Source: Pectobacterium sp. PL152
GTDB taxonomy: Bacteria > Pseudomonadota > Gammaproteobacteria > Enterobacterales > Enterobacteriaceae
Assembly: GCA_021907015.1 (NCBI GenBank)
Contig: CP091064.1
Location: forward strand, 3,658,001-3,722,000
Direction of reading: 5' to 3'
DNA length: 64,000 bases
Under the pieces are notes generated by a model. The model ran no database searches. It worked only from the letters and a program-made list of their open reading frames with translations, and was not told the origin of the DNA. Each line of letters opens with the position of its first letter. The first letter of the stretch is position 1. The translations under genes were made by a program, and so were the position numbers. This document shows positions 30,788-40,456 of the stretch, in pieces.

Positions 30788-30816
30788 AATATAGGTATTT
30801 GCTGGTACATCCTCAA
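30788..30816 (-). promoter_or_regulatory. gcvB promoter
   Basis: On the minus strand TTGAGG (-35, 30816-30811) and TATATT (-10, 30793-30788) are separated by 17 bases, with the RNA start 7 bases past the -10 box at about 30781. The remaining 215 bases to gcvA hold the shared GcvA control region. Confidence 0.82.
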
Positions 30817-31031
30817 CGGACAAATTATAATGTCTCGGATTACAAAAACTAATATATGTACCCGTCATCTTTTCGTTGCAGAGAATCTGGCTGTTGCCAC
30901 TGGTATTAATCGCTTAGCCAGCTAATTGGCAGGCGATCTTTCCCGTTGTTGCCTTTCTGCATCTTAAGATTTAATGGGTACGAATGTACCTGATCAATCG
31001 CTGATTTAGCGTAAACCAAAAGATTTCATTC

Positions 31032-31955
31032 ATGTCAAAACGTCTCCCACCGCTCAACGCATTGCGCGTTTTTGATGCGGCGGCTCGCCATTTAAGCTTT
31101 ACCAAAGCGGCAGAAGAACTGTTTGTTACGCAGGCTGCCGTCAGCCACCAGATTAAGTCACTGGAAGATTTTCTGGGGCTTAAATTGTTCCGCCGTCGTA
31201 ATCGTTCCCTGCTGCTGACGGAAGAGGGGCAAAGTTACTATCTTGATATCAAAGAGATCTTCTCATCTTTGAATGACGCAACCCGTAAGCTGCAATCCCG
31301 CAGCGCCAAAGGTGCGTTGACGGTTAGCCTGCTGCCCAGCTTTGCCATTCATTGGCTGGTACCGCGTCTGTCGAGCTTTAACTCCGACTATCCGGGGATT
31401 GATGTTCGTATTCAGGCGGTGGATCGCGATGAAGATCGTCTGGCGGATGACGTGGATGTCGCGATTTTCTACGGCCGGGGGAACTGGCCGGGACTACGGG
31501 TAGAAAAGCTGTACGCTGAGTATCTCCTGCCAGTTTGTTCACCAGCATTGCTGACGGGGAGCCACCCGTTAAAGACGCCTGATGATTTGGTGGCGCATAC
31601 GCTGCTGCACGATGCGTCGCGCCGTGACTGGCTGTCCTATACGCGTCAGCTTGGGGTGCAGATCAACGTGCAGCAGGGGCCGATTTTCAGCCACAGCGCG
31701 ATGGTATTGCAGGCGGCCATTCACGGGCAGGGCGTGGCGCTGGCGAATAATGTAATGGCACAAACGGAAATCGAAGCCGGGCGTTTGGTATGTCCGTTTA
31801 ACGATGTGCTGGTCAGCCGGAACGCTTTTTATCTGGTATGTCATGACAGTCAGGCAGAACTGGGTAAAATAGCCGCCTTTCGCCATTGGATTCTGGCGCG
31901 AGCAGCCAGCGAGCAGGAAAAATTTCGTTTCCGCTATGACAACGGCACGCGCTAA
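31032..31955 (+). CDS. gcvA: LysR-type regulator of glycine cleavage
   Basis: GcvA activates the glycine-cleavage operon gcvTHP and gcvB when glycine is abundant and represses gcvTHP with GcvR when it is scarce. The N-terminal winged helix-turn-helix SFTKAAEELFVTQAAVSHQIK is at about residues 22-42, and the ligand-binding domain follows. It has 307 residues (E. coli 305), is intact and is divergently placed to gcvB as in E. coli. Confidence 0.96.
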   Translation: MSKRLPPLNALRVFDAAARHLSFTKAAEELFVTQAAVSHQIKSLEDFLGLKLFRRRNRSLLLTEEGQSYYLDIKEIFSSLNDATRKLQSRSAKGALTVSLLPSFAIHWLVPRLSSFNSDYPGIDVRIQAVDRDEDRLADDVDVAIFYGRGNWPGLRVEKLYAEYLLPVCSPALLTGSHPLKTPDDLVAHTLLHDASRRDWLSYTRQLGVQINVQQGPIFSHSAMVLQAAIHGQGVALANNVMAQTEIEAGRLVCPFNDVLVSRNAFYLVCHDSQAELGKIAAFRHWILARAASEQEKFRFRYDNGTR

Positions 31956-32059
31956 AGCCGTGTCAGCTGGCAGTCGAAGGTTGAGTGACCGAATAACTCA
32001 CGTAGATAACTTATGCTGATAGCTACGATGATAGATAACAACGATTATAGGTAACTACG

Positions 32060-32455
32060 ATGAATAGTCGTTTCATGCTGGTGTTTGCTGCTATCAGCGG
32101 CTTCACTTTTGTCGCGCTGGGCGCGTTTGGTTCCCATGTTCTTAGCAAGACGCTGGGTGCAACAGAACTGGGCTGGTTGAAAACCGGCCTTGAATATCAG
32201 GCATTTCATACGCTAGCGATTCTGGCGCTGGCGGTTGCGATGCAACAGCGAACCAATCTGTGGTTTTACTGGAGCAGCGTTTTTCTGGCGTTGGGAACAG
32301 TACTCTTCAGCGGAAGTTTGTACTGTCTGGCGCTTTCTCACCTGAAACTGTGGGTTTATGTGACGCCGATTGGCGGAACCTGTTTTCTGGTGGGATGGAT
32401 ATTATTATTGATTGGCGCACTGCGTCTGAAGAGAAAGGCTGAACGCCATGAATAA
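32060..32455 (+). CDS. ygdD: DUF423 inner-membrane protein
   Basis: This small membrane protein has 131 residues, the same length as E. coli YgdD. Four hydrophobic segments are visible: the N-terminal [51 protein letters not shown] and [16 protein letters not shown]. The GAFGSHVL motif after the first helix is typical of the family. It overlaps the rlmM start by 8 bases, suggesting co-translation with this rRNA methyltransferase. Function is unknown; the gene is often kept beside rlmM. Confidence 0.92.
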   Translation: MNSRFMLVFAAISGFTFVALGAFGSHVLSKTLGATELGWLKTGLEYQAFHTLAILALAVAMQQRTNLWFYWSSVFLALGTVLFSGSLYCLALSHLKLWVYVTPIGGTCFLVGWILLLIGALRLKRKAERHE

Positions 32456-33548
32456 AGTCATTTTGTATTGCCGCCCTGGGTTTGAGAAAGAGTGTGCGGC
32501 GGAAATAACGGAAAAAGCCACGCAGCATAATGCGTTCGGCTTCGCGCGGGTAAAAGAAAACAGCGGCTACGTGGTGTTTGAATGCTACCAGCACGAGGAT
32601 GCCGAACGTCTGGTGAAAACGCTGCCGTTCCATGAGCTGATTTTTGCCCGTCAGATGTTCGTGAGCGGTGAATTGCTGCGCGATCTGCCGCCGGAAGATC
32701 GCATCACGCCAATTGTCGGCATGTTGTCGGGAGCCATTGAACGTGCAGGAGAACTGCGGGTTGAAGTTCCTGACACCAACGAAAGCAAAGAACTGATGAA
32801 GTTCTGCCGCAAATTCACCGTGCCGTTGCGTGCGGCGTTGCGCGAACATAAAATTTTATTGGGTTATGAAAAAGCGGATCGTCCGGTGCTGCATGTGCTG
32901 TTCATTGCTCCAGGCTGCTGCTATGTCGGTTACTCCTATAGCAACAATAACTCGCCGTTTTACATGGGTATCCCACGGCTTAAATTCCCTTCTGATGCGC
33001 CAAGCCGTTCGACATTGAAGCTGGAAGAAGCGTTTCACGTCTTTATTCCTGCGGATGAGTGGGATGAACGCTTGGGCAGCGGAATGTACGCGGTGGATTT
33101 AGGCGCGTGCCCCGGCGGTTGGACTTACCAACTGGTTAAACGCAGCATGATGGTTTATGCGGTAGACAATGGACCCATGGCGCCAAGCCTGATGGAAACC
33201 GGGCAGGTGATGCACCATCAGGCGGACGGCTTCCGCTTTGAACCGCCGCGTAATAACGTGTACTGGCTGGTGTGCGACATGGTGGAGAAGCCGGCGAAAG
33301 TTACTAGCCTGATGAGTGATTGGCTGATCAAGGGCTGGTGTCGCGAGGCTATTTTCAACCTGAAACTGCCGATGAAGAAGCGTTATGAAGAGGTGTCGCA
33401 TAATCTGGCGGTGCTGCGAGAACGCCTGAGTGAAAATGGCATCAATGCCGAAGTGCATGCCAAGCATTTGTACCATGACCGCGAGGAAATCACGGTACAC
33501 GTTCGTCGTTTCTGGAGCGCAGTGCCTGGCCGTCGCGACGAGCGGTAA
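32448..33548 (+). CDS. rlmM: 23S rRNA 2'-O-methyltransferase (C2498)
   Basis: RlmM methylates the ribose of C2498 in 23S rRNA using S-adenosylmethionine. An N-terminal THUMP-like domain (residues about 1-170) precedes a Rossmann methyltransferase domain with the SAM motif [14 protein letters not shown] (about residues 222-235) and the catalytic KDKE-type residues in VCDMVEKP and [11 protein letters not shown]. At 366 residues it is the same length as E. coli RlmM. It overlaps ygdD, ends convergent with xni, and the fuc genes that follow in E. coli are absent. Confidence 0.96.
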   Translation: MNKVILYCRPGFEKECAAEITEKATQHNAFGFARVKENSGYVVFECYQHEDAERLVKTLPFHELIFARQMFVSGELLRDLPPEDRITPIVGMLSGAIERAGELRVEVPDTNESKELMKFCRKFTVPLRAALREHKILLGYEKADRPVLHVLFIAPGCCYVGYSYSNNNSPFYMGIPRLKFPSDAPSRSTLKLEEAFHVFIPADEWDERLGSGMYAVDLGACPGGWTYQLVKRSMMVYAVDNGPMAPSLMETGQVMHHQADGFRFEPPRNNVYWLVCDMVEKPAKVTSLMSDWLIKGWCREAIFNLKLPMKKRYEEVSHNLAVLRERLSENGINAEVHAKHLYHDREEITVHVRRFWSAVPGRRDER

Positions 33549-33604
33549 CAGCATGCGGACGCGTATCTGGGGTAACGGATACGCTTCCGTATTAATCGAT
33601 GTCG

Positions 33605-34417
33605 CTAGTGAGGATCCGACTGGGCGACACTCTGCACTGGCAGCCTCAGCTGTTGCAGATTGCCATTGAGCGTTAAATCGGTACGCAGTGTGGCAATCTG
33701 ACGGCTGACTAGCGCCATGTCTTTATGCTGTTCCAGCTTCTTACGCCACTTTTCTGGCACGGCATCTAATTGTTGATAGAGCGCTTCCAGACTCCCTGCC
33801 TGTTGCAAAAGTTGTGCGGCGCTTTTAGGGCCGATGCCCGCGACGCCCGGTATTTTGCTGCTGCTAATGCCCGCAAGTCCCCAATAGTCCGTAAGCTGCT
33901 GCGGTGACACACCAAACTCCTGTTCAACAAACGGCAGATCCAACCAGCGCTTCTGGAAGTAGTCCCTGATCTGAATATGTGGCGCTAATAGCTGGCAGTA
34001 TCCTTTATCGGTCGACACAATCGTTGTTTGGTGACCGATTGCCTGATGACCCGCTGATGACAGCTTGGTGGCTAGCGTCGCCGCCAGATCGTCGGCCTCA
34101 TTGCCGGGACTATGCCAGCTTGCTACGCCAACGGCGGCAAACGCCGCTTTAATCTGCGGGAGTTCCTGTTTCAGAGTGTCCGGCATTGGCGTGCGTCCTG
34201 CCTTGTAGTCAGGCAAGAGTTGGTGGCGCCAACTGGTGACGCGACCTTCATCATCAAATTCTTCATGATCAAACACTGCAACAGCGTGTGTAGGCTGGCT
34301 GTTTTGTATGAGCTGATGCAGTGCATGTTGGCATGCTGTGATACAGGGCGAACCTTGTACCGCATGAATGCGACGTATCAGATTGAGCGCGTCGACAATC
34401 AGCAAATGGACGGGCAT
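33605..34417 (-). CDS. xni: Flap endonuclease Xni (exonuclease IX)
   Basis: Xni is a small 5'-nuclease-family protein related to the polymerase I 5' domain. Visible metal-binding acidic clusters are [33 protein letters not shown] and [11 protein letters not shown]; the helix-hairpin-helix is [25 protein letters not shown]. It has 270 residues (E. coli 251), with a short insertion before TTIVSTDK and a longer C-terminus. The gene is intact and lies downstream of ppnN on the same strand; in E. coli sdaC and sdaB separate the two. Confidence 0.94.
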   Translation of the reverse strand: MPVHLLIVDALNLIRRIHAVQGSPCITACQHALHQLIQNSQPTHAVAVFDHEEFDDEGRVTSWRHQLLPDYKAGRTPMPDTLKQELPQIKAAFAAVGVASWHSPGNEADDLAATLATKLSSAGHQAIGHQTTIVSTDKGYCQLLAPHIQIRDYFQKRWLDLPFVEQEFGVSPQQLTDYWGLAGISSSKIPGVAGIGPKSAAQLLQQAGSLEALYQQLDAVPEKWRKKLEQHKDMALVSRQIATLRTDLTLNGNLQQLRLPVQSVAQSDPH

Positions 34418-34455
34418 CGCGTAATCCCTGATAGTGCTATCCGTGATAAAGAGAG

Positions 34456-34474
34456 GGGGAAGCGAGGCTTCCCC
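34456..34474 (-). terminator. Hairpin downstream of ppnN
   Basis: A perfect 8-base stem, GGGGAAGC-GAG-GCTTCCCC, lies 24 bases past the ppnN stop with a short pyrimidine-rich tail on the minus strand. It is probably an intrinsic terminator or attenuator between ppnN and xni. Confidence 0.55.
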
Positions 34475-34497
34475 GCGTTAGTGCGATCGGTGAACCG

Positions 34498-35862
34498 TTA
34501 GGAGCAGATTTCGTAGCAGGGGATATAGGCGCTGCCGGGCAGCTTCATGCGCTGCTGTGCCACAAAGCCCTGTAACAGGGTATCCATGTTTTTCATCATC
34601 TGCGGATCGCCATGAATTTTGTACGGTCCACGTTGCTCAATCGCCTGAATGCCAACTTCCTTCACATTACCCGCAACAATGCCGGAGAAGGCCCGGCGCA
34701 GTGCGGCAGCCAGTTCTTCAGCCGGCTGGTTCGGGTGCAGGTTGAGATCGGCCATGTTTTCATGTGTCGGCTCGAAGGGCAGTTGCAGATCGGGCGCAAT
34801 GCGTAGTGACCAGTTAAAGCTGTACGCATCGCCAGTATGGCGACGGCTCTCTTTCACCAACGGCATGGCTTTCTTCATCTGACGAGCGACTTCCGCGGCG
34901 TCATTAATGATGATTGAGTAGTAACGGCGCGCCTGACGTCCCAGCGTGCCAACGATGAATTCGTCCAGTACGCGGAAATAGTCTGCGCTTTCTTCCGGCC
35001 CGGTCAGGATAATTGGCAACACCTGTTCGCTGTTTTCCGGGTTCATCATGATGCCTAGCAGATAGAGGAACTCTTCCGCCGTTCCGACCCCGCCGGGGAA
35101 AATGATGATGCCGTGTCCGATACGGACAAACGCTTCCAGACGCTTTTCGATGTCCGGCATGATGATCAGTTCATTGACCAGCGGATTTGGCGGTTCGGCC
35201 GCAATGATTGACGGCTCGGTCATACCGATGAAACGCCCTTCTTTATAGCGCTGCTGTGCGTGGCCGACGGCGGCACCTTTCATTGGCGCTTCCATGGCAC
35301 CCGGGCCGCAGCCCGTACAGATATTCAGTTCACGCAGGCCGAGCTGGCTGCCCACCTTGCGGGCATACTGGTATTCGATTTCATTAATCGAATGGCCGCC
35401 CCAGCAAACTACCATGTTCGGCTCTTCCCCGACGTGGAGCGCCTTGGCATTACGCAGGATAGAGAACACCAGATTGGTGATATGGGCGGAATTTTCCAGA
35501 TTCAGGTTCTGATAGCGACCCGCGCTGGCGATTTGGCCGTTGACGAAAAGAATGTCGCGTAATACGGCGAATAGGTTAGCCTGCAAGGCTCGAATGATGT
35601 TGCCGTCAACGAAAGCGTCTTCCGGCGGGTTTACCAGTTCCAGTTTGACGCCGCGCTCACGGCGCAGCACGTTGATATCAAAATCTTCATAGCGAGACAG
35701 CAGCTCTTTGCTGTTATCGGTCTGGCTACCGGAATTCAGTACGGCGAGGGAACAGTTGCGAAACAAACGGTAGAGATCGCTGCTGGCTGTGCTTTTCAGC
35801 ATGTCCACTTCCAACTGCGATAACAAATCCATCGATCCCAATGGGCTGATATGTGTAATCAA
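34498..35862 (-). CDS. ppnN: Nucleotide 5'-monophosphate nucleosidase
   Basis: PpnN (YgdH) cleaves purine and pyrimidine monophosphates to base and ribose 5-phosphate and is stimulated by (p)ppGpp. The central LOG-like domain contains the PGGVGTAEE motif ([19 protein letters not shown]) and the catalytic [18 protein letters not shown] region, flanked by family-specific N- and C-terminal extensions. At 454 residues it is the same as E. coli. The start is TTG at 35862 behind an AAGGAGC ribosome site; the same residues ([20 protein letters not shown]) begin the E. coli protein, so the rare start is conserved. The gene is intact. Confidence 0.95.
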   Translation of the reverse strand: MITHISPLGSMDLLSQLEVDMLKSTASSDLYRLFRNCSLAVLNSGSQTDNSKELLSRYEDFDINVLRRERGVKLELVNPPEDAFVDGNIIRALQANLFAVLRDILFVNGQIASAGRYQNLNLENSAHITNLVFSILRNAKALHVGEEPNMVVCWGGHSINEIEYQYARKVGSQLGLRELNICTGCGPGAMEAPMKGAAVGHAQQRYKEGRFIGMTEPSIIAAEPPNPLVNELIIMPDIEKRLEAFVRIGHGIIIFPGGVGTAEEFLYLLGIMMNPENSEQVLPIILTGPEESADYFRVLDEFIVGTLGRQARRYYSIIINDAAEVARQMKKAMPLVKESRRHTGDAYSFNWSLRIAPDLQLPFEPTHENMADLNLHPNQPAEELAAALRRAFSGIVAGNVKEVGIQAIEQRGPYKIHGDPQMMKNMDTLLQGFVAQQRMKLPGSAYIPCYEICS

Positions 35863-36178
35863 TTTTGCTCCTTGAAACGCAATATAATTCGCGATGCCAT
35901 GCTGGCTGCCGAGAGCACGTTCCGTTGCTACACGCTCGACGCTTCAGCAACATGGCACGAATGTCATCCATTTAAGGCGCGAGGCGGAACGTCATACGTT
36001 AAATACCGCGAGCCTAAATGAAACCTACTTGAGCACCGTTCAGACGTTATGGATCTTTTGTTGTCTGGCACACCACCTTAACGTGCTGCCATCATTTTTC
36101 CAATGTTGGCGGCAGTCTTAGAACCCATTTGCGTGACGCTACGCATATTATCGCGCGGGCCTGCGACTTATCGGTCGG
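35863..36178. other. Intergenic region between queF and ppnN
   Basis: In this 316-base gap I see no supported gene, repeat or strong hairpin. It should hold the ppnN promoter, since ppnN and queF are both leftward, but no convincing -35/-10 pair stands out. Confidence 0.5.
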
Positions 36179-37025
36179 TTACTGGCGCGGCAGGCGTCCA
36201 GTTGGTGCGTTAAACGGATAGTTACTGCGCCACGGGTTGATGTCCAGCCCGCCGCGTCGGGTATAGCGGGCATAAACGCTGAGTTTTTCCGGCTGATAGT
36301 AGCGCATGATGTCGTTAAAAATTCGTTCCACACACTGTTCATGAAATTCGTTATGATGACGAAACGAGACAATGTAGCGCAGCAGCGCTTCACGGTTAAT
36401 GCGTTTGCCGCGATAGTGGATCTGTACAGAGCCCCAGTCGGGCTGATGGGTGATTAAACAGTTGGATTTCAGCAGGTGGCTGACCAGTGTTTCCTCAACG
36501 ACAGGCGCGTCCTGTTCGTTTGTCGCCAGATAGTCTGCGTTGAAGTCGTAGCTGTCGATCTGAATGTCTTGATCGTCGATGCATTCGCCTGTGAATCCTG
36601 CTATCGGCTGGCCTTCAAGCTCGCTGAGTTTGAAAAGCGTGATGCTGACGTCTCCCTGAGCGCAGTGCGCCAGATCCTTGGCTAACGTTGCGCGTACGCT
36701 TTCCCAACTGTCGAATGTCGTCTGATTAAAGCTGTTCAGGTACAGCTTGAAACTTTTGACTCAATCAGATTCAGGCTTTCCGCATTGAGATGCATTTCAC
36801 CGACGGCCACCTGAGGCACGCCGCGGTTGTTTAGCCAGGAAAGCTCGTAGAGCGTCCAGATATCTGCGCCATGAAAAGGCAGGCTGTCAGGATAAATGCC
36901 GAGTGGATCGCGGTTCAGGCTACGTGGCACCGGTTGCAGAAGTGCGGCATCATAGCGGTCGTGATAGGGGTGGGTTTGCCCAGAGTCAGCCCACTCAGGG
37001 CCTGATGCTTGTCATAAACGGACAT
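36179..37025 (-). CDS. queF: NADPH-dependent 7-cyano-7-deazaguanine reductase, two frameshifts
   Basis: QueF reduces preQ0 to preQ1 in queuosine biosynthesis. The QueF motif [15 protein letters not shown] and the catalytic cysteine/aspartate block [15 protein letters not shown] are present, as is the tail [20 protein letters not shown]. Frames break at about 36968 (CACCCCTATC needs another C, giving [13 protein letters not shown]) and about 36762 (TCAAAAGTTTC needs another A, giving ESKSFKLY). Repaired length is 282, identical to the E. coli enzyme. It is divergent from syd, as in E. coli. Confidence 0.94.
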
Positions 37026-37095
37026 GCTGTTACCTTGATGTGATAAACGTGATGGCGAATAGTGTAACCTGACTAAAAGAGTGATGAGAAAAATT

Positions 37096-37643
37096 ATGGA
37101 GCATGAGGTTGTTTCGGCACTGGCGGCGTTTACCCAGCGCTATGTTGATTGCTGGCAGCAGGAGAAGGGGCATTTGCCCGCCAGTGAGGCCCTTTACGGC
37201 ATACCTTCCCCATGCATTATCGAAAATCATGAGGATACGGTTTACTGGTCGCCACAGCCTTTTGCTCCTTCAGCCGCATTGGACGGCGTGGAACGTGCGC
37301 TGGACATCAGCCTGCATCCTGATGTTCATGCTTTTACACCGCGCAGTATGCCGGAGATATGGCGGCGCAGTTTGATTCGCTCTCTTGTCAGCTGTTGCAG
37401 GTATGGAGTGAGGAGGATTTCACCCGTATGCAGGAGAATCTGATTGGCCATTTGTTAACGCAGAAACGCCTTAAGCTGACGCCGACGCTGTTTTTAGCGA
37501 CGACCGATTCAGAGATGACAATGGTGTCGTTATGTAATATTTCCGGTGAGATCATCCTGGAAGAATTCGGCACGAAAAAGCGTCAGATCTTAGCGCCGAC
37601 GCTGGCTGCGTTTCTTTCTGGCCTTAACCCGTTAGCGGTCTAA
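37096..37643 (+). CDS. syd: SecY-interacting protein Syd, frameshifted
   Basis: Syd is a peripheral inner-membrane protein that binds SecY and is thought to monitor translocon assembly. Family blocks are [41 protein letters not shown] and [20 protein letters not shown]. The frame breaks at about 37338: GCTTTTACACC needs another T to read [13 protein letters not shown]. The ATG at 37096 is chosen because [16 protein letters not shown] aligns with the E. coli start. Repaired length is 182 (E. coli 181). The RsmB RNA gene follows, the same place csrB has in E. coli. Confidence 0.94.
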
Positions 37644-37670
37644 TGGTTAATCGAATTTCACTTTCGGCTT

Positions 37671-37711
37671 TGTGAGAGATCTCTTACATTTGCTGTAAGA
37701 AATGTCTTATC
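37671..37711 (+). promoter_or_regulatory. Two GacA/UvrY-type boxes upstream of rsmB
   Basis: Two 18-base elements close to the GacA/UvrY consensus TGTAAG-N6-CTTACA occur in tandem: TGTGAG-N6-CTTACA at 37671-37688 and TGTAAG-N6-CTTATC at 37694-37711. Both lie 130-170 bases ahead of the presumed rsmB start, the distance reported for csrB-type promoters. This implies activation of rsmB by the GacS/GacA (ExpS/ExpA) two-component system. Confidence 0.82.
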
Positions 37712-37839
37712 TTTAATGTTGAAAATATGTTTCATTTTTATTTTTCATTATTAATTAGCCAATTGCAATAAAAAATCAGCGTATTACTTAAGGGGCGTTG
37801 AGAAACATTGTCACTTACCCCTTGCTGAAAGCTGACAAT

Positions 37840-38316
37840 TAATACATCTTATTACTTAAGTTAGTAACCGGTTACAGTGTGTGTAATGGTGACTATCGGT
37901 AACAAAATAGCGTTACTGCACTCGGGTAGTTTTCAGGATGAAACGTTGTTTTAGGAAGAGACACGGTTTCAGGGTGAAACATTGTTTTAGGGATAAACAT
38001 TGTTTTAGGAAGAAACACGAGTTTCAGGAAGAAGCGCAATTTTCAGGAAGAAACACGGTTTCAGGATGAAATCAGGGACACCTCCAGGAAGGAGACCGAG
38101 AGCCGATTAGGAATATCGGTGGGGCAGGAGCCTAAAGGGATTTAATCACGGAAGATACAGGATGGAAACGTCAGGAAGAAAGTAGGACGCCAGCAAGGAT
38201 TGTGGGTCAGGATGACCAAAAAGGAAAAGTTTTCACGGATGAGCAGGGATGCAAATGTGTAGCGGGATAGCTATAAAACGAACCGGGGTACTGAGCAATC
38301 AGTACCCCCACTTTTT
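37840..38316 (+). ncRNA. rsmB: RsmB (CsrB-type) regulatory RNA
   Basis: RsmB is a non-coding RNA that binds and sequesters RsmA/CsrA; in soft-rot bacteria it raises production of plant-cell-wall-degrading enzymes. From about 37935 to the terminator I count 24 GGA triplets, many as repeated AGGAAGAAAC or AGGATGAAAC units, the RsmA-binding signature. No reading frame covers the region. The transcript ends at a strong hairpin, GGGGTACTGA-GCAA-TCAGTACCCC (38285-38308), with TTTTT at 38312-38316. The 5' end at about 37840 is estimated from the roughly 480-base length known for the Pectobacterium RNA and from the position of the GacA boxes; no promoter was resolved. The gene follows syd as E. coli csrB does. 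Confidence 0.92.
38285..38316 (+). terminator. Rho-independent terminator of rsmB
   Basis: A perfect 10-base stem (GGGGTACTGA / TCAGTACCCC) with a GCAA tetraloop is followed by CACTTTTTG. It is the strongest terminator-like structure near the RNA's 3' end. Confidence 0.9.
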
Positions 38317-38460
38317 GCCTCTAGCACAAGCTCCTTCCTTCTTAACGCATTGATGTTGTGCCACATTATTACGCAGAAAAATGCTTAAAACGTTATATCT
38401 GAGCAGCCGTTGAATGCTGATGCTGAACTTGCGACAGGTGTTTGCAAATAGTCTGAAAGT

Positions 38461-38483
38461 TTACTAAATTGGATTTTTGGTAA
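38461..38483. promoter_or_regulatory. Inverted repeat upstream of the exported amidohydrolase
   Basis: TTACTAAA (38461-38468) and TTTGGTAA (38476-38483) form an inverted repeat with one mismatch, 35 bases ahead of the amidohydrolase start. The gene's partner is a MarR regulator, so this is a candidate operator. The region is AT-rich, and chance symmetry cannot be excluded. Confidence 0.35.
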
Positions 38484-38517
38484 TTTATCGGACTATTTAG
38501 CAAAGGAAAACGCAGTG

Positions 38518-40193
38518 ATGAAATTCAATGTAAAAATGCTGTCAGTCGCACTTGGCCTGTTTACCAGCCACGCTTTTGCGTACACCGTCTATGAAAATGC
38601 ACGGATTTATACTGCTAATGAGCTGCAGCCTGCGGCATCCGTGCTGGTGGTGGATCAAGGCAAAATTGTCTACGTTGGTGGAAATGACGGCGCGAAGCCA
38701 TTTAAAGCAACGGCTAGTGAGCAGATTGATTTAGCAGGAAAAACCATACTGCCTGGCTTTATTGAAAGCCATGCCCCCCAGCAACGGTCGCCGTGATGGA
38801 GGCGGGGATTTTGTGTATGTTGACGGTGCGGCAACCTTGCCACAGATTCTTAGCCAATTAAAAGATTATTTAGCCGCGCATCCAAATGCTAACTATTTGT
38901 TGGCGCAGGGATTTAATGTTGCCTCGCTTGGCCTGCCGCAGGGCACGTTGCCGACTGCTGCGGATCTAGACTCGGTGTCCAAGCGTGTTCCTATCGTCGT
39001 GTATGACAGCGGTATGCATGCGGGATGGGCGAATAGCGCTGCGTTGAACGTCGCTCACGTCGCGGCGAATACGCCTGACCCTATTCCCGGTAAACACTAC
39101 TTTGAGCGCGACAGCAAAGGTAGCCCTACTGGCTTTATGCACGAAAGTGCGATGCACAATGTTGTCGATGCGCAGCAATTTAACGCGGTAGAAAACGTTG
39201 CCGAGAAACTTCAACCGATTTTGCAGACCTATCACTCGCTGGGGTTTACGGCGATTACTGATGTTGGCGATACCTTTAGCACGACAGTGGCTGCCATTGC
39301 CCGCTTAAACGAACAGGGGAAACTGAAAGTTTATTATCAGCGCGGCTATTTTTATGATGCGGCCAAATCGACTGAACAAAATATTGCCAGCCTGAAAGCC
39401 CTGCGTGAAAAAATACCATCAGGGCAATTTGTCGATGAATTTGTATAAATTATTCATGGATGGCACGATTGAAATGGATTCAGGTGCGATGTTTCTACCT
39501 TATCCCAATGGGAATGTCGTCGAGCCATTTTTAAGCCAGAAACAGATTAACGACAATGTTGCTGCGGCGTTGAAAGCGGGTTTCTCTGTGCATGTACACG
39601 CAATAGGCGATAAAGCGCAGCAGTCGATTTTAGACGCCTTTGAGGCTAACAAAAAAATTAACCCGCATTTGGCCCGTGTGATTGCCCATAATCAAGTGTT
39701 TGAACCGCGGGGTGTGCAGAAATTTGCCGCCATGAAGGACAATCTATTCCTGCAAACGACACCAAACTGGACGGTGGTAAATGAGAAAGATGAGACCAAA
39801 ACCAAAATTGGTCAGGATGCCTACAATCATCAATACCTGCTTGGGCAAGCGGCACGTGAGGGCGTCGCGATAACCTTCGGTTCTGATTACCCCGCCAACA
39901 CCTTTGATGCCGTGAACCCGTTCAGCCAAATGTATCATGCCATCAAACGCGGTCAGCCACATGCTGGCTACCTTCCTCCAACCGAAGCGGCAATGACGTT
40001 AGATCAAAGCTTGCGGGCTTACACGATTAATGGGGCGAAACAGCTTGGTATCAGTGATATCACTGGCAGTCTTGAGAAAGGGAAAAGCGCCGACTTTATT
40101 ATTGTAGATACCGATATTGGCAATGTGGATCTGGAAAAATTGAAAGATACCAAGGTGTTGGCAACCTATTTCAAAGGGGAAAAAGTGTACTAA
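38518..40193 (+). CDS. Exported amidohydrolase of the YtcJ type, three frameshifts
   Basis: This is a metal-dependent amidohydrolase-3 family protein of about 558 residues, with a signal peptide (MLSVALGLFTSHAFA) that predicts a periplasmic location. Family blocks: VYENARIYTANELQPAASV, LAGKTILPGFIESHA, IVVYDSGMHAGWANSAAL, LGFTAITDVGDTF, YKLFMDGTIEMDSG, HVHAIGDKA, ARVIAHNQV and ITFGSDYPANTFD. Frames break at about 38777 (one base missing in the CCCCCC run), about 38809 (GGGG needs another G, giving GDFVYVDGA) and about 39411 (one A too many in AAAAAA, giving REKYHQGNLSMNLYK). The first break falls on the metal-binding HxH motif, so its second histidine cannot be read with certainty. The gene precedes a MarR regulator; the substrate is unknown. 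A GTG one codon earlier is an alternative start. Confidence 0.83.
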
Positions 40194-40280
40194 CCGACTT
40201 CCTCTCCAATATAATTTGGTCGCACGGAAAGTCAGCAACCGAATGAATACCCTCTGGAAGCTGACAAGCGTCAGCGATCG

Positions 40281-40320
40281 GGGACGTGGCCGCTCTGCCG
40301 AGTAGAGCGGCCACGCCCCT
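40281..40320. terminator. Hairpin between amidohydrolase and marR-type gene
   Basis: A perfect 12-base stem, CGTGGCCGCTCT / AGAGCGGCCACG, has a 7-base loop and sits 92 bases past the amidohydrolase stop. It lacks a T-run. It suggests the regulator has its own promoter in the following 130 bases. Confidence 0.6.
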
Positions 40321-40456
40321 AATAGCGCGAAGCCTATGGATGGGCCGGGCAATCATATCAACACCTCTGTAACCCGAAATATGTCGGATAATACGGTGAT
40401 TGGATGTTATTGCCTTGGCGATTTTGAGCGAGTAGCCCATTTGTAGGATATTTTAT

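Noticed and set aside
35726-36121. Small open frames around the ppnN start and in the queF-ppnN gap
   Set aside because: They have no ribosome sites or family similarity, and one overlaps the conserved ppnN N-terminus in antisense.
37930-38270. Short repeated units resembling a degenerate CRISPR or tandem repeat
   Set aside because: The units (AGGAAGAAAC/AGGATGAAAC) are irregular in spacing, have no spacer structure, and fit RsmA-binding motifs of a CsrB-type RNA with promoter boxes and a terminator.
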